From Laguncularia racemosa (taxonomy: Eukaryota > Streptophyta > Magnoliopsida > Myrtales > Combretaceae), in the NCBI GenBank assembly GCA_037954665.1, contig JBBMOL010000046.1, forward strand, positions 1,713,501-1,777,500: DNA of 64,000 nt, given 5' to 3'. This document shows, piece after piece, positions 43,050 through 56,089 of this stretch. A program made the translations under genes and the position numbers. Positions within the stretch are counted from its first letter, which is position 1, and each line of letters starts with the position of its first letter. The notes under the pieces were generated by a model. The model was not told the origin of the DNA and ran no database searches. It saw only the letters and a list, made by a program, of their open reading frames with translations.

Positions 43050-43613
43050 AAAATTTACCTTGTAATCTTTCATACCCACTTGGAACTTATCTGGTTGAGT
43101 AGAGTATGAGTAGTGTTGGTATTGAAATTCTTTTGGCTGGGAGACACCTATAGACAAAGAACACAGGACACTTAAAAGGGATGCTAAGGGTAGTTATAGC
43201 GTAACCACTCTAATGCTTAAGTCAGCACAAGCATTACAAAACCAATAAGCTAAAGAAAGTATAGGGCTTGATAGTTTAAACCTATATCAAAATGGTACCA
43301 ACCTTTATTTATAGCTATTAAGGTTGAGATAGCCTGATAAGTGAAGTTAAGGCATGATAGGTAAATTCGTCCTGTGTCTCATGTCTATGTTGTTTCTGCA
43401 TATAAGCTACGCCCTCCAAATCCTCTCATCTACCAAGCAAGCGTGGTTAGCCTAATCTCATGTTTGGTTCAAGTTGTACATTCAAGCTCAGATTGATCTT
43501 CAATTTTTAGACTTCGATCTAAGAGTTTGAACTCTAGTCTTTAAAGTCCAGTTGTGGGCTTAAGTCGGTAAGATTGGACTTAGAGGGCCAAAGTTCAAAA
43601 TACATTATCAACA
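43050..43613 (-). repeat. LTR-like relic with minus-strand TATA box
   Basis: On the minus strand the block begins TGTTGATAATGTATTTTG (43613) as an LTR would. It carries CTATAAATAAAGG at about 43321-43309, and downstream a GACTTAAGCATTAGAGTGG segment typical in my memory of the R/U5 part of some plant Ty3/Gypsy LTRs. It is GC-richer than its surroundings. No partner copy, primer site or target repeat was found, so it may be a solo LTR. Confidence 0.4.
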
Positions 43614-46600
43614 AATAAGAACCATATATATTTAATTAATCATTTATAAACCAATAATATATTAACACATGTCCCTATTTACCATTAACATAAAGTTAAG
43701 AAATAATAGATAATCTCTTTATCGAAGAACAAATACAAATAATCTCCTTACAAAAGACTATAAACACAAGTAACTTTTTAAAATAGTTTTCCCTTCCCCT
43801 TTCTCTCTCTTTTTTCTTAGTCCTTTTTTTTTTTTAGTGACTTTGACATGTAAGAATTGACTTAAAATGGAATCATAATTCTAAGATTTACTTAGTACTG
43901 CTAGAATTGCAGTTCCTTGAAATTGGTTATTCTAGCTTTAAGTGACAATTCAAGTTTGGGTCTTAAGAGATGGAATCACGATTCTCTCAACCTTCACTAA
44001 TATAAAATTACCTATACAAGCATGAGCACATGTATAAATGTGCATGCACACACACACACATTAAGTGTGTGCATGCTTGTGCATATGCATTTGTGTTTAT
44101 ATATGTAAATTGTGTACATATAAAACAGATATTGTATTAATTATACAAGACCATAAATATTATACCTATATACTTCATTGAATTACCCTAATTGAATAAT
44201 ATTATATATAGAGATATGTTTTATAAGTTTTATCAAAACACATAAAACAATTTATATGTAGTGCTATATAATGTATACATAGTATTATAACTATATATAT
44301 GTGTGCACATATAGATATTATAATAATTGTGTAAGATTATAAATGTTATATTTATATATTAAATATAATGCCTTACTAGCATAATATTTGTGTGTGTTTG
44401 TGTATATACTTATAAATATATATATTAGAATATATTAAAACGCATAACATTATATACATAATATTAAAATATATAAAAATAAATAAAATAATATACACAT
44501 AAGGTTATATACTTTATGATATTATAGCATTATATATACCTTATACACTAACTATATTAGATTATAGATACTATATTTGTGTATTGCATATAAATACCTT
44601 AATTGTATAATATGTTGTGTGTGTGTGTCATTTATTAAAATGTAGTAAGCATTAAAAAAAAAACATATTAACATGTCAAGCAACTAAATACGTAAAGTTT
44701 ACATGTTAACTCACATAAAGATACACTAGATGGAATTGTACTTATCCAAAATAAAAGAAATCAAATTTAATAGGAAATTTATCTTGAGCTTAAATTAAAG
44801 AGATTATATTTTTCTCATCTTTGTAAATTTATCTATTCTTTTTATGTAAAATTAAGTCTAAGAAAATAGGTTACAAAGTCTTGTAGTCTATGCTTAGCTG
44901 AGGAAAAGGCTAAAATGATAGAGTAAGAGCTATTGGTAATTGTAATAAGTTCTTAACAATTGAATTAGTGGAACAATCAGTGTATAAGATCGAATCCCCA
45001 ACAATGAAGCTAAGTAAGGGGATGTACTCAATAGGAGAAACCTCTATAAATTATTTGCCTTCTTTATTTTCACTACACAATATATTTGTTTATTTTATTA
45101 TTGCTCATCACATATAATCTTCATCAAGCTAGAAAGTTATATAAAGTGTTCAATTAGAAACATTCTATAAAACCCCTATAAAACCAACTTTACTCTTGAG
45201 ATTAACCAAAATATTATTAGAACTAAAAATTTAATTATGGAAAAAGGGAACTCCTTTTTTTTTTTCTTTTTCTCTCTCTTCTTCTTTTTAATTAATTTTA
45301 TAGCTTTTTAACATTTTTTTATAATTACTAATATTTTTATTATTTTATTTTTATTTTTATCAACAAAATGGTCATTCGAGATCTCAAAATACTGTATTAA
45401 GATTTGAAAATCCAAATACTCGATTTTAAAGTAGTTTAATGCGCATGTAATAAATATATATACATATATATATATATATAAGCTTTTGTGTTCAAGAATT
45501 GCATAGACTATAAAACAGAGTTTCATTAGAATCCAAGTTGCATGTGCTTAAATCTCAAAAATTGTAAAATCAACACTCTTGGATTCCTTTGCTTGTGACA
45601 AATGTGTTAACTTGCTAAAGTTAGCTGTTTCTCTTTCCTAGGCCATGTCATTTTTCTAAAATTATGTAAAGTATGAGATTCATGTGGTACACATATGATA
45701 ATTTAAGCTAGATTTTTTAATACACAGGATATATTGATATATATATATATATATATAAATGGGATAAGTCTTTATTTTCATTTGAAAATAACAAGGAAAA
45801 GATTATATATAAAAATAGGTGCACAAATGTTGAATATTCTTTCTCCTTCTATGCTCCCAAACCATAGTGTTTTTTCCATCCGTAGTCAACATATTGAAGT
45901 GGATTCATAGCTTATTTTAGACCTAAAAGCAAATAGTGGGAGGTCAAGCAATTGAAGGGCAGCGCCTGATGGGTCAATAGCACTTGTAATAGAGAGGGCA
46001 TTCACCTAAATGTAACCAAAGAAGATTGTTCATTTCCTATCGAGATGAAGTTGGCATTTGGGCACTTAGTAAAATGCCCTTCTGTCCTTCATCGTCGGTG
46101 AAAGCAGACCCGTCTGTCTGATGATGCAACGCGCTTTCTTTTTTACGGTAATAAATAATGATACAACAGTACGCTTGCAGTTGCAATGGCTTAATGCCGC
46201 TAACAAAGCGCGTAATCCTATCCTATCCATCTTCCACAAACTTTAGATTTCCCACTTCCCTTGCCAGCCCCCTTTCATCGCACGCTTGTTTGATTTTAGA
46301 TGAATGAAATGTAATAATTATTCTATGGATTGCCTCACTATTACTTATGATGGTGTGCCAATAGCCATTGTATTACTATTACAAAAGTTAACAGCACCAG
46401 TCCAGTTTCGATTGAAAAGATTATGCTCTCTTTCAAGAAAAATCATGATGCCTTTATGTGCTTTTAATCTCGTTAATTATAATTTTCATTCTATTATGAT
46501 TTCAATTCCTAGTAACTATTTATCATTATCATTTCTCTCTCCCTCTTTGACTGCCACTCCCTGTGTAGCCTTCTTTTTCTTCTTAACCCGTCTTTATTTC

Positions 46601-47159
46601 ATAGTTCGATTTATGATTTTAATATTATGTAAAGTTAATTAATCAAATTAATGGCATTCTATTTCCATTTTTCTTTTTTTTATAAATGATCAAACAGTGG
46701 ATTATATATAAATTCTAAGGAATTGGATTTTAGGAATGGGATATCAACAATAAAAACCAACCAAGCTTTATTTTAATTTATTTAAGTGAGCTTTCTGGAC
46801 TCGAGTGCATGAAGATGTTTCTTCAGTCAAGTACTTATGCTAGAAAGTCGGTGGCCGATACATTGGCAGTAATGGTCTCCAAAGATATTGGATTTAAAAA
46901 TTACGCCTCCGTCACTGCTTAGTTTGTGCTCCCTGTGAAATTCTCAAGTATAATATGAAAAATCCATAACCATAAAACTTATAAGATAAATATTTGGTAT
47001 AATAAATGATAGAGTCGAGGCATGATAATGCCAACCTAGAACTAGTATTGTCAAATCCCATCTAACTGATGGATACGTGAGAGGTTCCAAGATTAAAAGA
47101 AGATGAATTGGAATTGAACTGGATCGAATCACGGGGATTAATCTGGATTTAACAACACT
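43614..47159. other. A+T-rich DNA with microsatellite-like tracts
   Basis: Between about 44030 and 44650 the sequence is an irregular mix of TA, TG and CA steps with repeated TATATA and a (CA)n near 44048-44060. Further (TA)n tracts lie at about 45460-45480 and 45736-45756. A GC-richer stretch at about 46060-46280 precedes an open frame of 112 codons (46304-46642) that has no recognisable domain. No supported gene. Confidence 0.45.
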
Positions 47160-50100
47160 GCTTAGAACATCTATAATATCTGTAGTTACTTACATATTAT
47201 CAATTAATATCACATACAATTTTTTTAGGCAAACAACAAACTACAACTTGTTCCATAATCGATACACTAATCAAACCAATCTTCTACATAGTTGGATAGA
47301 TAAAATATAAACACACTTAGAAAATTAATCTTCAATATAACTTTCTATATGCCTAACATATAACTAACACATATATAAAAGCAGCCCAAGTCTTCCATCT
47401 AATTATCAAGGTAATCCAAGTAAGTATTGTCCGTCCCAATTCTATAGTACATGTTGTAACCTAAATCTTGAACAAATCTTACTCAATAATTGCATCTGGC
47501 TTAGAAAAACATGAATCCACCCCAGTAAGCAAGAGAGCCCTAAACAATGGTCATCTAAACGCATGTATGTGATAAGCAAATAATATCACAAAAATTCATA
47601 ATTCTAATGCAACAATCAACCATTTACTATCTTGCTTAGGCGAAACAAACAACATAATCTTAATGTCTTGAGAGTTAGAGTATTTAAGACTCCTCAACAC
47701 TCAATATACGTAATGCATACTTAATTAAAAAAGATTGCATATCTAAAGTTGTCTCATCTCAAGCTCACCACTAGTATCAACCACTAGTACATCTAGTCCA
47801 TGATAATTGCCACAGTTGTGTCCCATTTCACCATTACGACTCAATTACCACTTCTTTCTAAAAGTCTAACCTGTAACATGGTAGTTAGGTAGTCCACGGC
47901 ACACCTAATTGCACATGGTGGTTCATCGTCTATTCCATACATTGCATCACCTTAGATCATTGCTTGCAAGTTGATATGGTTATCACTTCGCGACCTCTTC
48001 TTCCAATGCACTAGTACTAACACTTCTCCTCTCTTAGAAGCAATTACAAACAACATACAATTTAATAGTTATGATAATTTAGAGTTTGTTTTCATTCCTA
48101 TATCTATAAGCACAAACAATCAAACATGATAACCACTTTCCTATATCGTTCTCGTTACTCAATAGCTATAAAATGAAATTATCAACTTTTGAATATAGGA
48201 TACATGCTAGTATTGAATAACCTAATATATTCTAGATTTAACTTAAACTATTGGTTGGAAAGCCTATTTTTATTTATTGCTTAAACTTTGGAAAACATAT
48301 TTCAAAATTAGGATTAAACAAGGATTGAATTAGGGATCACAATGGAATGGCAATCCCTAAGGGGTGGGGGTGGGGTTAGGGTGGTATTGGTAGGTCACCC
48401 AAGATAAGCTAAAGCTTAGTTGGTTGCTTGATGTGTGACTTGGTAGTTGACTAGCCAATAATCGATTAGTTACAAATGCCCAGCATCGGTTGGTTAATTG
48501 ACTTACGCTTATAATGGCTTAGGGGTTAGTTAATCGGTCCCCAATCTTGGTCCACAAGTCAAAATATTCCTTAACAATTCATTAATCATCCAATTTAAAC
48601 TTAATTTTTCTTTCAATACTTAAAATTTTTGTCTCCACAATTGAATTCTAATTTGATACCATCCTTAAATAAATTTTCTTTATAAAATTCCCAGTACTCT
48701 ATTAATAAAGCAATCTTGACAAAATTCTTCAAAACAACACTTTATGACTTACATTCCTTATTTTATATAATTTAAAACAACAAACATGGTAACATCACAA
48801 GAATAGTTACATATTGGTGCCTATACTCCAAACATCACGCACAGTACTCATGGGCACATTACAATGCACAATCTTTAAGAATTTATTCCAACTCTAAAAT
48901 CTTAAACAAATTCCACTATTCAAGAGAAAATCTAAACACTTACCATGGAAGGATCTTGGCTTTATCACAAACTATTGCCTTATTTAAGAATTTCAATGTT
49001 ACAAATCTTAAACTGAATATCATTCCAAGCTTCTATTAGATAATGATAAGATTTACGGGATTTAAGGAGAAGAAATCATAGGAAATATCATGCCTTAAAT
49101 ATTTTCTTGTTGATGGAAGTTTGAAGAGAGGAAGAAAACCATCACTTTAGGAGAGAAAAAATCAGTAAACTTCTAATAATGCATTTTTACTATATGGAAA
49201 ATTTAAAGAGTGACCAAGGGGATATTGAATAAGGTCAAAGGTCGTGTCTTTAAATCGAAAAGGTATCATCCACTTCTGCGAAAGGAAAAACAATAAATTA
49301 TTAATTATAAAAAGAAATATTCAAGAAAGATTGAAATGCCTCTTAAAACGATATAATTTTCTAGGATAATCGATCTTAAATATGCCTATAATAGGGCATT
49401 TCAAGACAACTAATAGAAATTAATTGAGAAACTAGAACATAGACATATAATTTAGGGAAATTCTAAGATATCATCACCTGTTAATATCTTATTTTCCTAT
49501 TAATGAACTTTATTTATTAGTAATGGAGAGTTATTTATTGCTAAAAAAAACCATTCTAAGCATTCATGCTAATGGACCTTATTTTACTATAATATATGAC
49601 ATCACAAAATTGCTTAAAACTTCTCTCATAAATCACTTTAGTAAGAATTATCTTGTTGCAAAAGGAGAAAGGAAATGTTAGAAAATGTGTAGTAAGAAAA
49701 TAAACCTTAATCTTTTCACTTTTATAATAGAAATAGGATATAAAAATGATAATGATAATGGATATTTGATCAAAACACGTAGAAGTTATAGAAATTTTTA
49801 ATAAATTTAGTTATAAACTGTAAGGAAATTTATAACCAAAGTTAGTATCTAAAACCTTAAAATTATAATATTATTAGTATTAGGGATACAAGATCTAAAC
49901 ATAAAACACCGTGAAATCTAGAAATCCATGATAGAATGGAAAACTAAAATTAATTTGGATTTAGAAAGATTAATATAATATAAAAACCCTCGTTAATTTA
50001 AAAGTTGGGATTCATATAAAGAAATAAGGATTTTTTTTATATAGGTTATAATTGATAAAGATCTTAGAAACATGATCATATCTTGATTTAAAATAGGATT

Positions 50101-52498
50101 TCATAAGAAAACATTGACCATAATAAATGATAAAGGATTTATTAAGATTATACTATAGGATAGATTGGCAAAATTTCAACCTTAAGAATCTATGAAAAAG
50201 AGTATTGAGTCATGATTATAGCTTTAAATTAGATAGTTAACATAAACACCTTATGATATTATAGAATAAACTCTAAAACAAGAATATAGAATGACTAAGC
50301 AAAAATGAATAACAAAAATTCGAAATAGATGTAAAGATAGCAAGTATGGTTTGCCACATGACCATAGCCAATCAACCAGCTTGAAGTCAACCACATTATT
50401 TTTCTAGGACAATTGAACTAGCCAAGTTGAAATAATCCTTACTTCGGCTGATCTAAATACATAACCGGATAAGTTAATATTTAAATTAATTAAAAGACTC
50501 ATTTGAAATTAGGATAAACTTATTACTATGAAAGAATAAATTAAAAGAATCAATGGTCGAATATTTGACTTATAGTTATAAGAATATCATGAAGACGGTT
50601 TTTAGGAAAATCTAATGTGAGTAGCTATAATATTGATTACTGGTTATACTTGTAGGATTAGATAAAAATGTATCTAATAATTATTTGGCATTTAGATAGA
50701 TAATTTTTTATTGCTTGTGCTTGAGCCTATGTTGGGAGTACTAAAAACGGTGCTCATGGACTAGGTTTTTGCCTTGACCTTACGGGGGTGAATATTTAAA
50801 ATAATATAGCTAATAGTTTATACCGTAAGGTCATTATTTAAATAAGTAGGTTATTAATATGATGAAATATTGGTCGATTCGTATTAAAATTATAAAGGGG
50901 TCATATTAGTGACATAGAGAGCCACATTAAATGGTTATAATAAATAGGACTACTAAAAGCTCACATGATTTGTAAATCTAGTAAGAGACAATTAGAGTTG
51001 TGGCTTATGGTTTTGGGTGATGTTCTCCAAACCCTCACTCGTGGTTCCATTTTGTATGTCATTAGAGTTGCGTCGCTCTATACTTTGGGATGGGGTTATG
51101 ATGTTTGTTACATCTAATTTATAACCTAAAATAGATTTATTTGTTGTATTTAGTAAAAATAAGTCTACTTGTATTTTTTAGTGGCATGTTTATGTGTACG
51201 TTGTAGGGTCAATAAGCGCTTTTCTCGCCCCTTTGGAATGTCGCAGATTCGATCGATAGGCCTTTGCATTCGAGTATAATAATCTAAGCAGTATAAGACT
51301 TTATGTTTAGAAATCGGGAGCCGACCGGAAACACGTAGAAGATGTGAGTAACATTTGGACCATAATATAATATAACATAATATAGTATAATTGGAAGTAG
51401 GTCAACTTATTTGGAAATATGCTAGCTTGATTCGGACCGATATGTTAATTGAATAAATAGTAAAGAAAATTATAATTGTTATAAGAAATAAATCTTAATA
51501 TACATTTTGAGTTTATTATACCAGATCTTTAACGGTAATGTTATAATAAAATAAAATTGAATATAAATCCTAATTCAAAGAAATGAGGAAAGTTATATAA
51601 AAGAACACCATCCTTTCAAACTCCCACAAGTAGTGATATCATAAAAAAAAAAAAAAAAAATGGCAATATTTCAAAGATCCCGAAAATGTAAAAGTCTGCC
51701 TTGACAATCTTGTGAAGGTAACGAATCAGTAAAACCTGAATGCAGGATAAAAGTGATAAGAAAGAGAAACCTCTAAAATATTGATCAATAAGATAATATT
51801 AAAAATAAGTAAGATCACAATTTAAAAGGTCAATAGTGATTACAAGTCCGTCTTACCCAACCCTCATGATTATAACACAAAACAAGATGATAGCTAGGAA
51901 ATATAAAATTTTAAATAATTACATTAACCATCCTACTCAATTACATGAATAGGCTATAACGTTCATATGTCTGTATTATAATCCTTATGTTGATTTAAAA
52001 GAAGAAAAAAAAAATAATTAAAGAATTGACATATCGATTGGAAGAAAAAGACTTACTATGAGAAAAAAAAAAAAATAGTATAAGCGTTATATTCAACCAT
52101 AGGAGTAGGCGGAAAAGGCAATTACCTGTAATCGCCTACAATTCGAACAGATAGAATTTTAAAATTACATCAGACATGGGAGTGCACATAAAATAGGCTT
52201 CGGGTTCCTATGAATCATAAATTCCAATCGAGTGTTAGGTCAGTAAGAGTCAATATCCAAGACCGAGTTAACATCGTCTTTCCATTCCAAGAGAAAAGAT
52301 ATAAATAGGATAAATTACGTAGGAAAGGGTAAACGTTTAGGATTAAATTTAAATAAAAAATTAATTTTTTAAGTGATTAAAATAGATGATCATTATTATA
52401 TAATATCATTAAATAAAGAATCTCATTACAGTACTATTATAACCCTTATTAATTGAAGTGATAATACCAAGATAGGATCCTTTATTTACACCACAAGC
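47160..52498. other. unassigned A+T-rich repeat-like DNA
   Basis: No gene. Two stretches look like parts of old LTRs by composition: about 47380-48060 and about 50720-51340 (GGTGCTCATGGACTAGG, then GCGTCGCTC). I could not pair them or define ends. A run of G tracts lies at 48361-48382. Confidence 0.4.
48361..48382 (+). other. G-quadruplex candidate
   Basis: Four G runs (4, 5, 4 and 3 bases) separated by loops of T, T and TTA. This meets the usual pattern for an intramolecular G-quadruplex in otherwise A+T-rich DNA. Confidence 0.6.
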
Positions 52499-52507
52499 AT
52501 AATACTA

Positions 52508-52630
52508 GGGCAAAATCCTAATAAAATGCAAAATTTAAAAAATATTACACGAATAGGATTGAACGAAAAAAAATTATGCAAATAGAATACTAAAGGCACA
52601 TGTAGTGCATGAGTTTTCAATAATAATAAA
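52508..52630. repeat. left terminal inverted repeat of the MULE
   Basis: Inverted match to about 58475-58592, with a few small indels. It includes the outer GGGCAAAATCC, an AATGCAAAATTTAAAAAATATTAC stretch, and an inner GGCACATGTAGTGCATGAG. Related short motifs recur just inside (about 52640-52720), so the sub-terminal region is itself repetitive. Confidence 0.82.
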
Positions 52631-53280
52631 AAAAAATTGCACTAAAAATGCATATACTACGTGTACCTTTAGTACACAAAAAAATTTGTATTGAAGACAT
52701 ATGTATAACATGAGTTTTTGGCTGCACAAAAGCAGCCACACACCCATAGAAACCCATTTCCTACATAAAATACACATACTTCCTTCAAACTCTCTCTTCC
52801 TTGGATGCAATAGGTAAGAAAATTGTTTTACTAAAACAAGAAAACAAATTTTTTATAGTTAAAAAAAAAAAAAAATATTTTTATTTGTACTATGAATTAT
52901 TTCTTTACTTGCTTAATTATTAGAAATATATTTATCAATGAGTTTTCTTGAAAATTCAAAAACAAGTGGCGTATTCATCTTGGAAATATTAATGATACTT
53001 AGAACAATATCTATATATATTCTTTTAATTAAAAATGTTAGAATATAAATTAATTGAATATTTTGTCTTTTTAATTTATGCCATTTGCTGTGTATTATTT
53101 CACAATGTGTGTGGAGTAGTAGCAAAATATGTGAAATGTGGGAATTGTAAAGGTTCAGAAATTGTTGGAAATGATGTCTATTTGGAATGCGGGGATAGAA
53201 ATAGTCAAAATTATATAATAGGGAGTTGATGTAATCTTTCATGAGACTACATATGTGCATGTTATGTAATTAGACTAGAA

Positions 53281-55800
53281 ATGGCTCGTGCAATGAATTT
53301 TATTGTGTACACGGGAGGGAACATTGTGTATAGCAATGATGGGCCCAATTATGAGAATGGATTGATGAAGGAGTTGAAAGTGAGAAGGAATTCAAACTAC
53401 ATGCAATTCTACACTATACAGGCATCCACACTACTTCCATGAGAGGAGGGAGGGGTGTGTTTGGGGGGAGGGGGTGTGCGGGTGCGAGGGTACAATTATG
53501 ATGTTGAAAATGTAATTAAAATGGCTATAGCTTTTGGGCAGGAGCACATATAAGATTTGTATGTTAAAATCTATCAGCAATTATAATATTCGAATGAAGG
53601 AGAGCCCCTGATGGCCAATACCTCATCACCTCGATAAGAGGAAGGGCCAAACATGATGACTAATTCACCAATGTGTGATGAAATGGCTTTGATGCTAGTT
53701 TTCGATCCTTTATGTAATGAAGAAAACTCTAATGATCCAAAATTAAATGAGGCCATCCACTCTCTAGTAGAAGTTGATACTGTTGTAGAGCACTTTGTAG
53801 TACACAAGGGGTATTACAACGGGGATGAGGGTCCTACTGAAAATGTTGTTAATGACATGCATACCACACATCCACCAGTGTACATGCATGCTATGCAAGC
53901 TCATAGATTTAGGAAGCGAGTCATTTGGGTGATAGCAAACCTAAGGATGCCATTCCATTGTTCAATGCTAGGGGAAATAGTTGTTATATCACATTCAATA
54001 AAAATATGGCTGCTATGTATGATAACTTCAACACTAGTGATAAGCTTAGGAAGGGAATGAGATTCAATAGTAAGGAAGAGCTAATGTAAGCTATCAAAAT
54101 GTATCACATAAAGAGCTATTATAACTTTGCTATTGAAGAATCAAATAGGACCTTAAGGTCAATTTTTTTTGTGTCGAGAAAGATAGTGGTTGTAAGCAGA
54201 GGCTTCGAGCCTATGAAAAGAAGTTAGAAAGTCTTTTTGTCATCATGATCTTCAAAGGACCTCACACATGCACAAATGCTATGATACATTAAGATCATTC
54301 GAAGTTAGATTCAAATATGATTGTTAGAATCTTGATTGAATATGTGAGGAAAAACCTACATATAAAGGTTGCTGTCCTCGATTCTATAATTGAAGCTAAC
54401 TTTAGGTATATAATCTTCTTGAGAAGGGTATGAGATGCGAAAAAGAAAGCTATTGAAGTTATGTAAGGTGATTTGGACAAATCTTACAATGAATTGCCAA
54501 AACTATTAAGTGCAATCCAAATTAGTAATTTTAGAACACAGGTCAAATGGAGTTGGCATGATTCAATAGTTCATGGGGAGAGCATATTCATATGGGTCTT
54601 TTGAACATTCAATCCATGCGTTGAAGCATTCAAGTATTGTAGGCCTATGCTTAGTATCGACGGTACTTTCTTGTATAGTAAGTATACTCATAAGTTATTG
54701 ATTGCATATAGTATGGATAGGAATAATTACATTGTCTTCCTTACATTTGCCTTAGTGGATGGGGAATTGGTGGAAACATGGGCATGGTATCTTCGAAAAC
54801 TAAAGGAGCATGTTATAGGTAATCGTAAAGAAATGATTTGTCTCAACTTTGATAGACATGTTGGTATTAGCGCTACAATTAAGAGATAGGATAATGGACA
54901 AAGGCCCCCCTCTATAGTGTGGTGATTTTGCATTTATCACGATGTAAGCAACATTAACACTACACATAAGAATTTGCAATGCAAGAAATGGGTGATGGTT
55001 ATTAGGATGAAGGCACAACCTCACAAGTTTTAGCATTACATGGACTTAGTTAAGTGAATAAAAACTGACTCCCTTAGATGGTTTAATGGCATCTCATTGG
55101 AACAATGGACACTTGCATGTGATGGAGGTTACCGTTTTGGGTATATGACTTTGAACATTATTGAAAGTTACAATTCTGTTCTAAAAAAGGAAAGAGGCTT
55201 GGCAATGACTACATTGATAAAAAGAATGGATAGGATGATTAGGGATGCTCACAAAGGAATAGTAGCAGACTAGGTTTTCACAAAGTATACCAACAAAAAA
55301 AAATAGAAAAATGGAGACGCAGGGTCGTTGCACCTAAGGTCATTAAGTTCAGCAGACTGAACCTAATATTTAAGATCCTAATAGGGCCTCAGCGCATGGT
55401 AAATGGGGTTAAAAGAGGAGGAAGGATACAAACTGTAGACCTCTAGAATCATACGTGCACATTTAAAAAGTGGTAAATATATAGGATTTCATTTTTCACA
55501 TGCTTGCTCTATAGCAGCATATCTGAAGCTTGATAGCTCGTTAGTCATTAGCCAATGGTACAGGTGGATACATTAGTTACAATGTTACCGGAGTCACTTC
55601 AATCCCATTGGAGATGAGCACCATTGGCCAAAGGTAGACTTTCCATTCCTTTGCCTTAGCATTGACAAACTTCAACATGAAATGGGAAAGCCTAAATCAA
55701 AACGATATCACATAGAGATAGACCTAAAAGATCCTTAGTCCAAAACTAGGTACAAAAGGGAAGAGTATAATAGAAGGAAGTGCCTAAAGAGTAATAATAA
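53281..55800 (+). pseudogene. MURA-like transposase of the MULE
   Basis: Starts at ATG 53281 with MARAMNFIVYTGGNIVYSND, the N-terminal fold of such transposases. A middle N-terminal zinc-like region around 54090-54290 shows CVEKDSGCKQRLRAYEKK and FKGPHTCTNAM (MuDR DNA-binding region). The DDE core: MLSIDGTFLYSKY with the first Asp at 54659-54661; CLNFDRHVGI with the second Asp at 54851-54853; NIIESYNSVLKK with the Glu at 55163-55165. All three acidic residues are present. After it a degraded SWIM region (about 55447-55560, GKYIGFHFSHACS) and a FNPIGDEHHWP block (about 55600-55635). At least ten stops or frameshifts. The enzyme in living relatives cuts and pastes the element. Confidence 0.8.
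53445..53490 (+). other. G-rich tract, G-quadruplex candidate
   Basis: Six or more runs of three to six G within 46 bases, inside the transposase pseudogene. It interrupts the reading frame, so it may be an expansion after the element died. Confidence 0.5.
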
Positions 55801-56089
55801 TGGTATAGGTCTTGCACTAAAAAAACTTACTTACTTCATTTATTGAATATTGTTTGTAATTTAGTTGATATGATAACCTTCCTTTTGCTAACCAAAATTC
55901 GCTTTCATGTCATACGATAAATGGATCTAAAACCTTTTGATCCATCATTGTTGAGACGGTAGGCTAGACATCAATTGAAGTTTGTTTGGTAAGGATAGGT
56001 ATTATATTTTATAAGCCTTGTTTATACTTTCCAACTAAATCTATTGATTCTTACAATTTGTACTTTTATGTTTACAAGAAGTATCTTAA
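55801..56089. other. spacer between transposase and PMD
   Basis: A+T-rich sequence without clear coding, on the scale of a spacer or intron. MULE-PMD relatives often have introns, so part of this may be intronic. Confidence 0.4.

Noticed and set aside
46304..46642. 112-codon open frame after a GC-richer stretch
   Set aside because: Hydrophobic, compositionally biased, no recognisable domain, and no supporting promoter or homologue known to me.
53035..53229. 64-codon open frame near the MULE left end as a separate gene
   Set aside because: It lies upstream of the transposase start within the element, with no domain; probably 5' non-coding or an upstream exon remnant.
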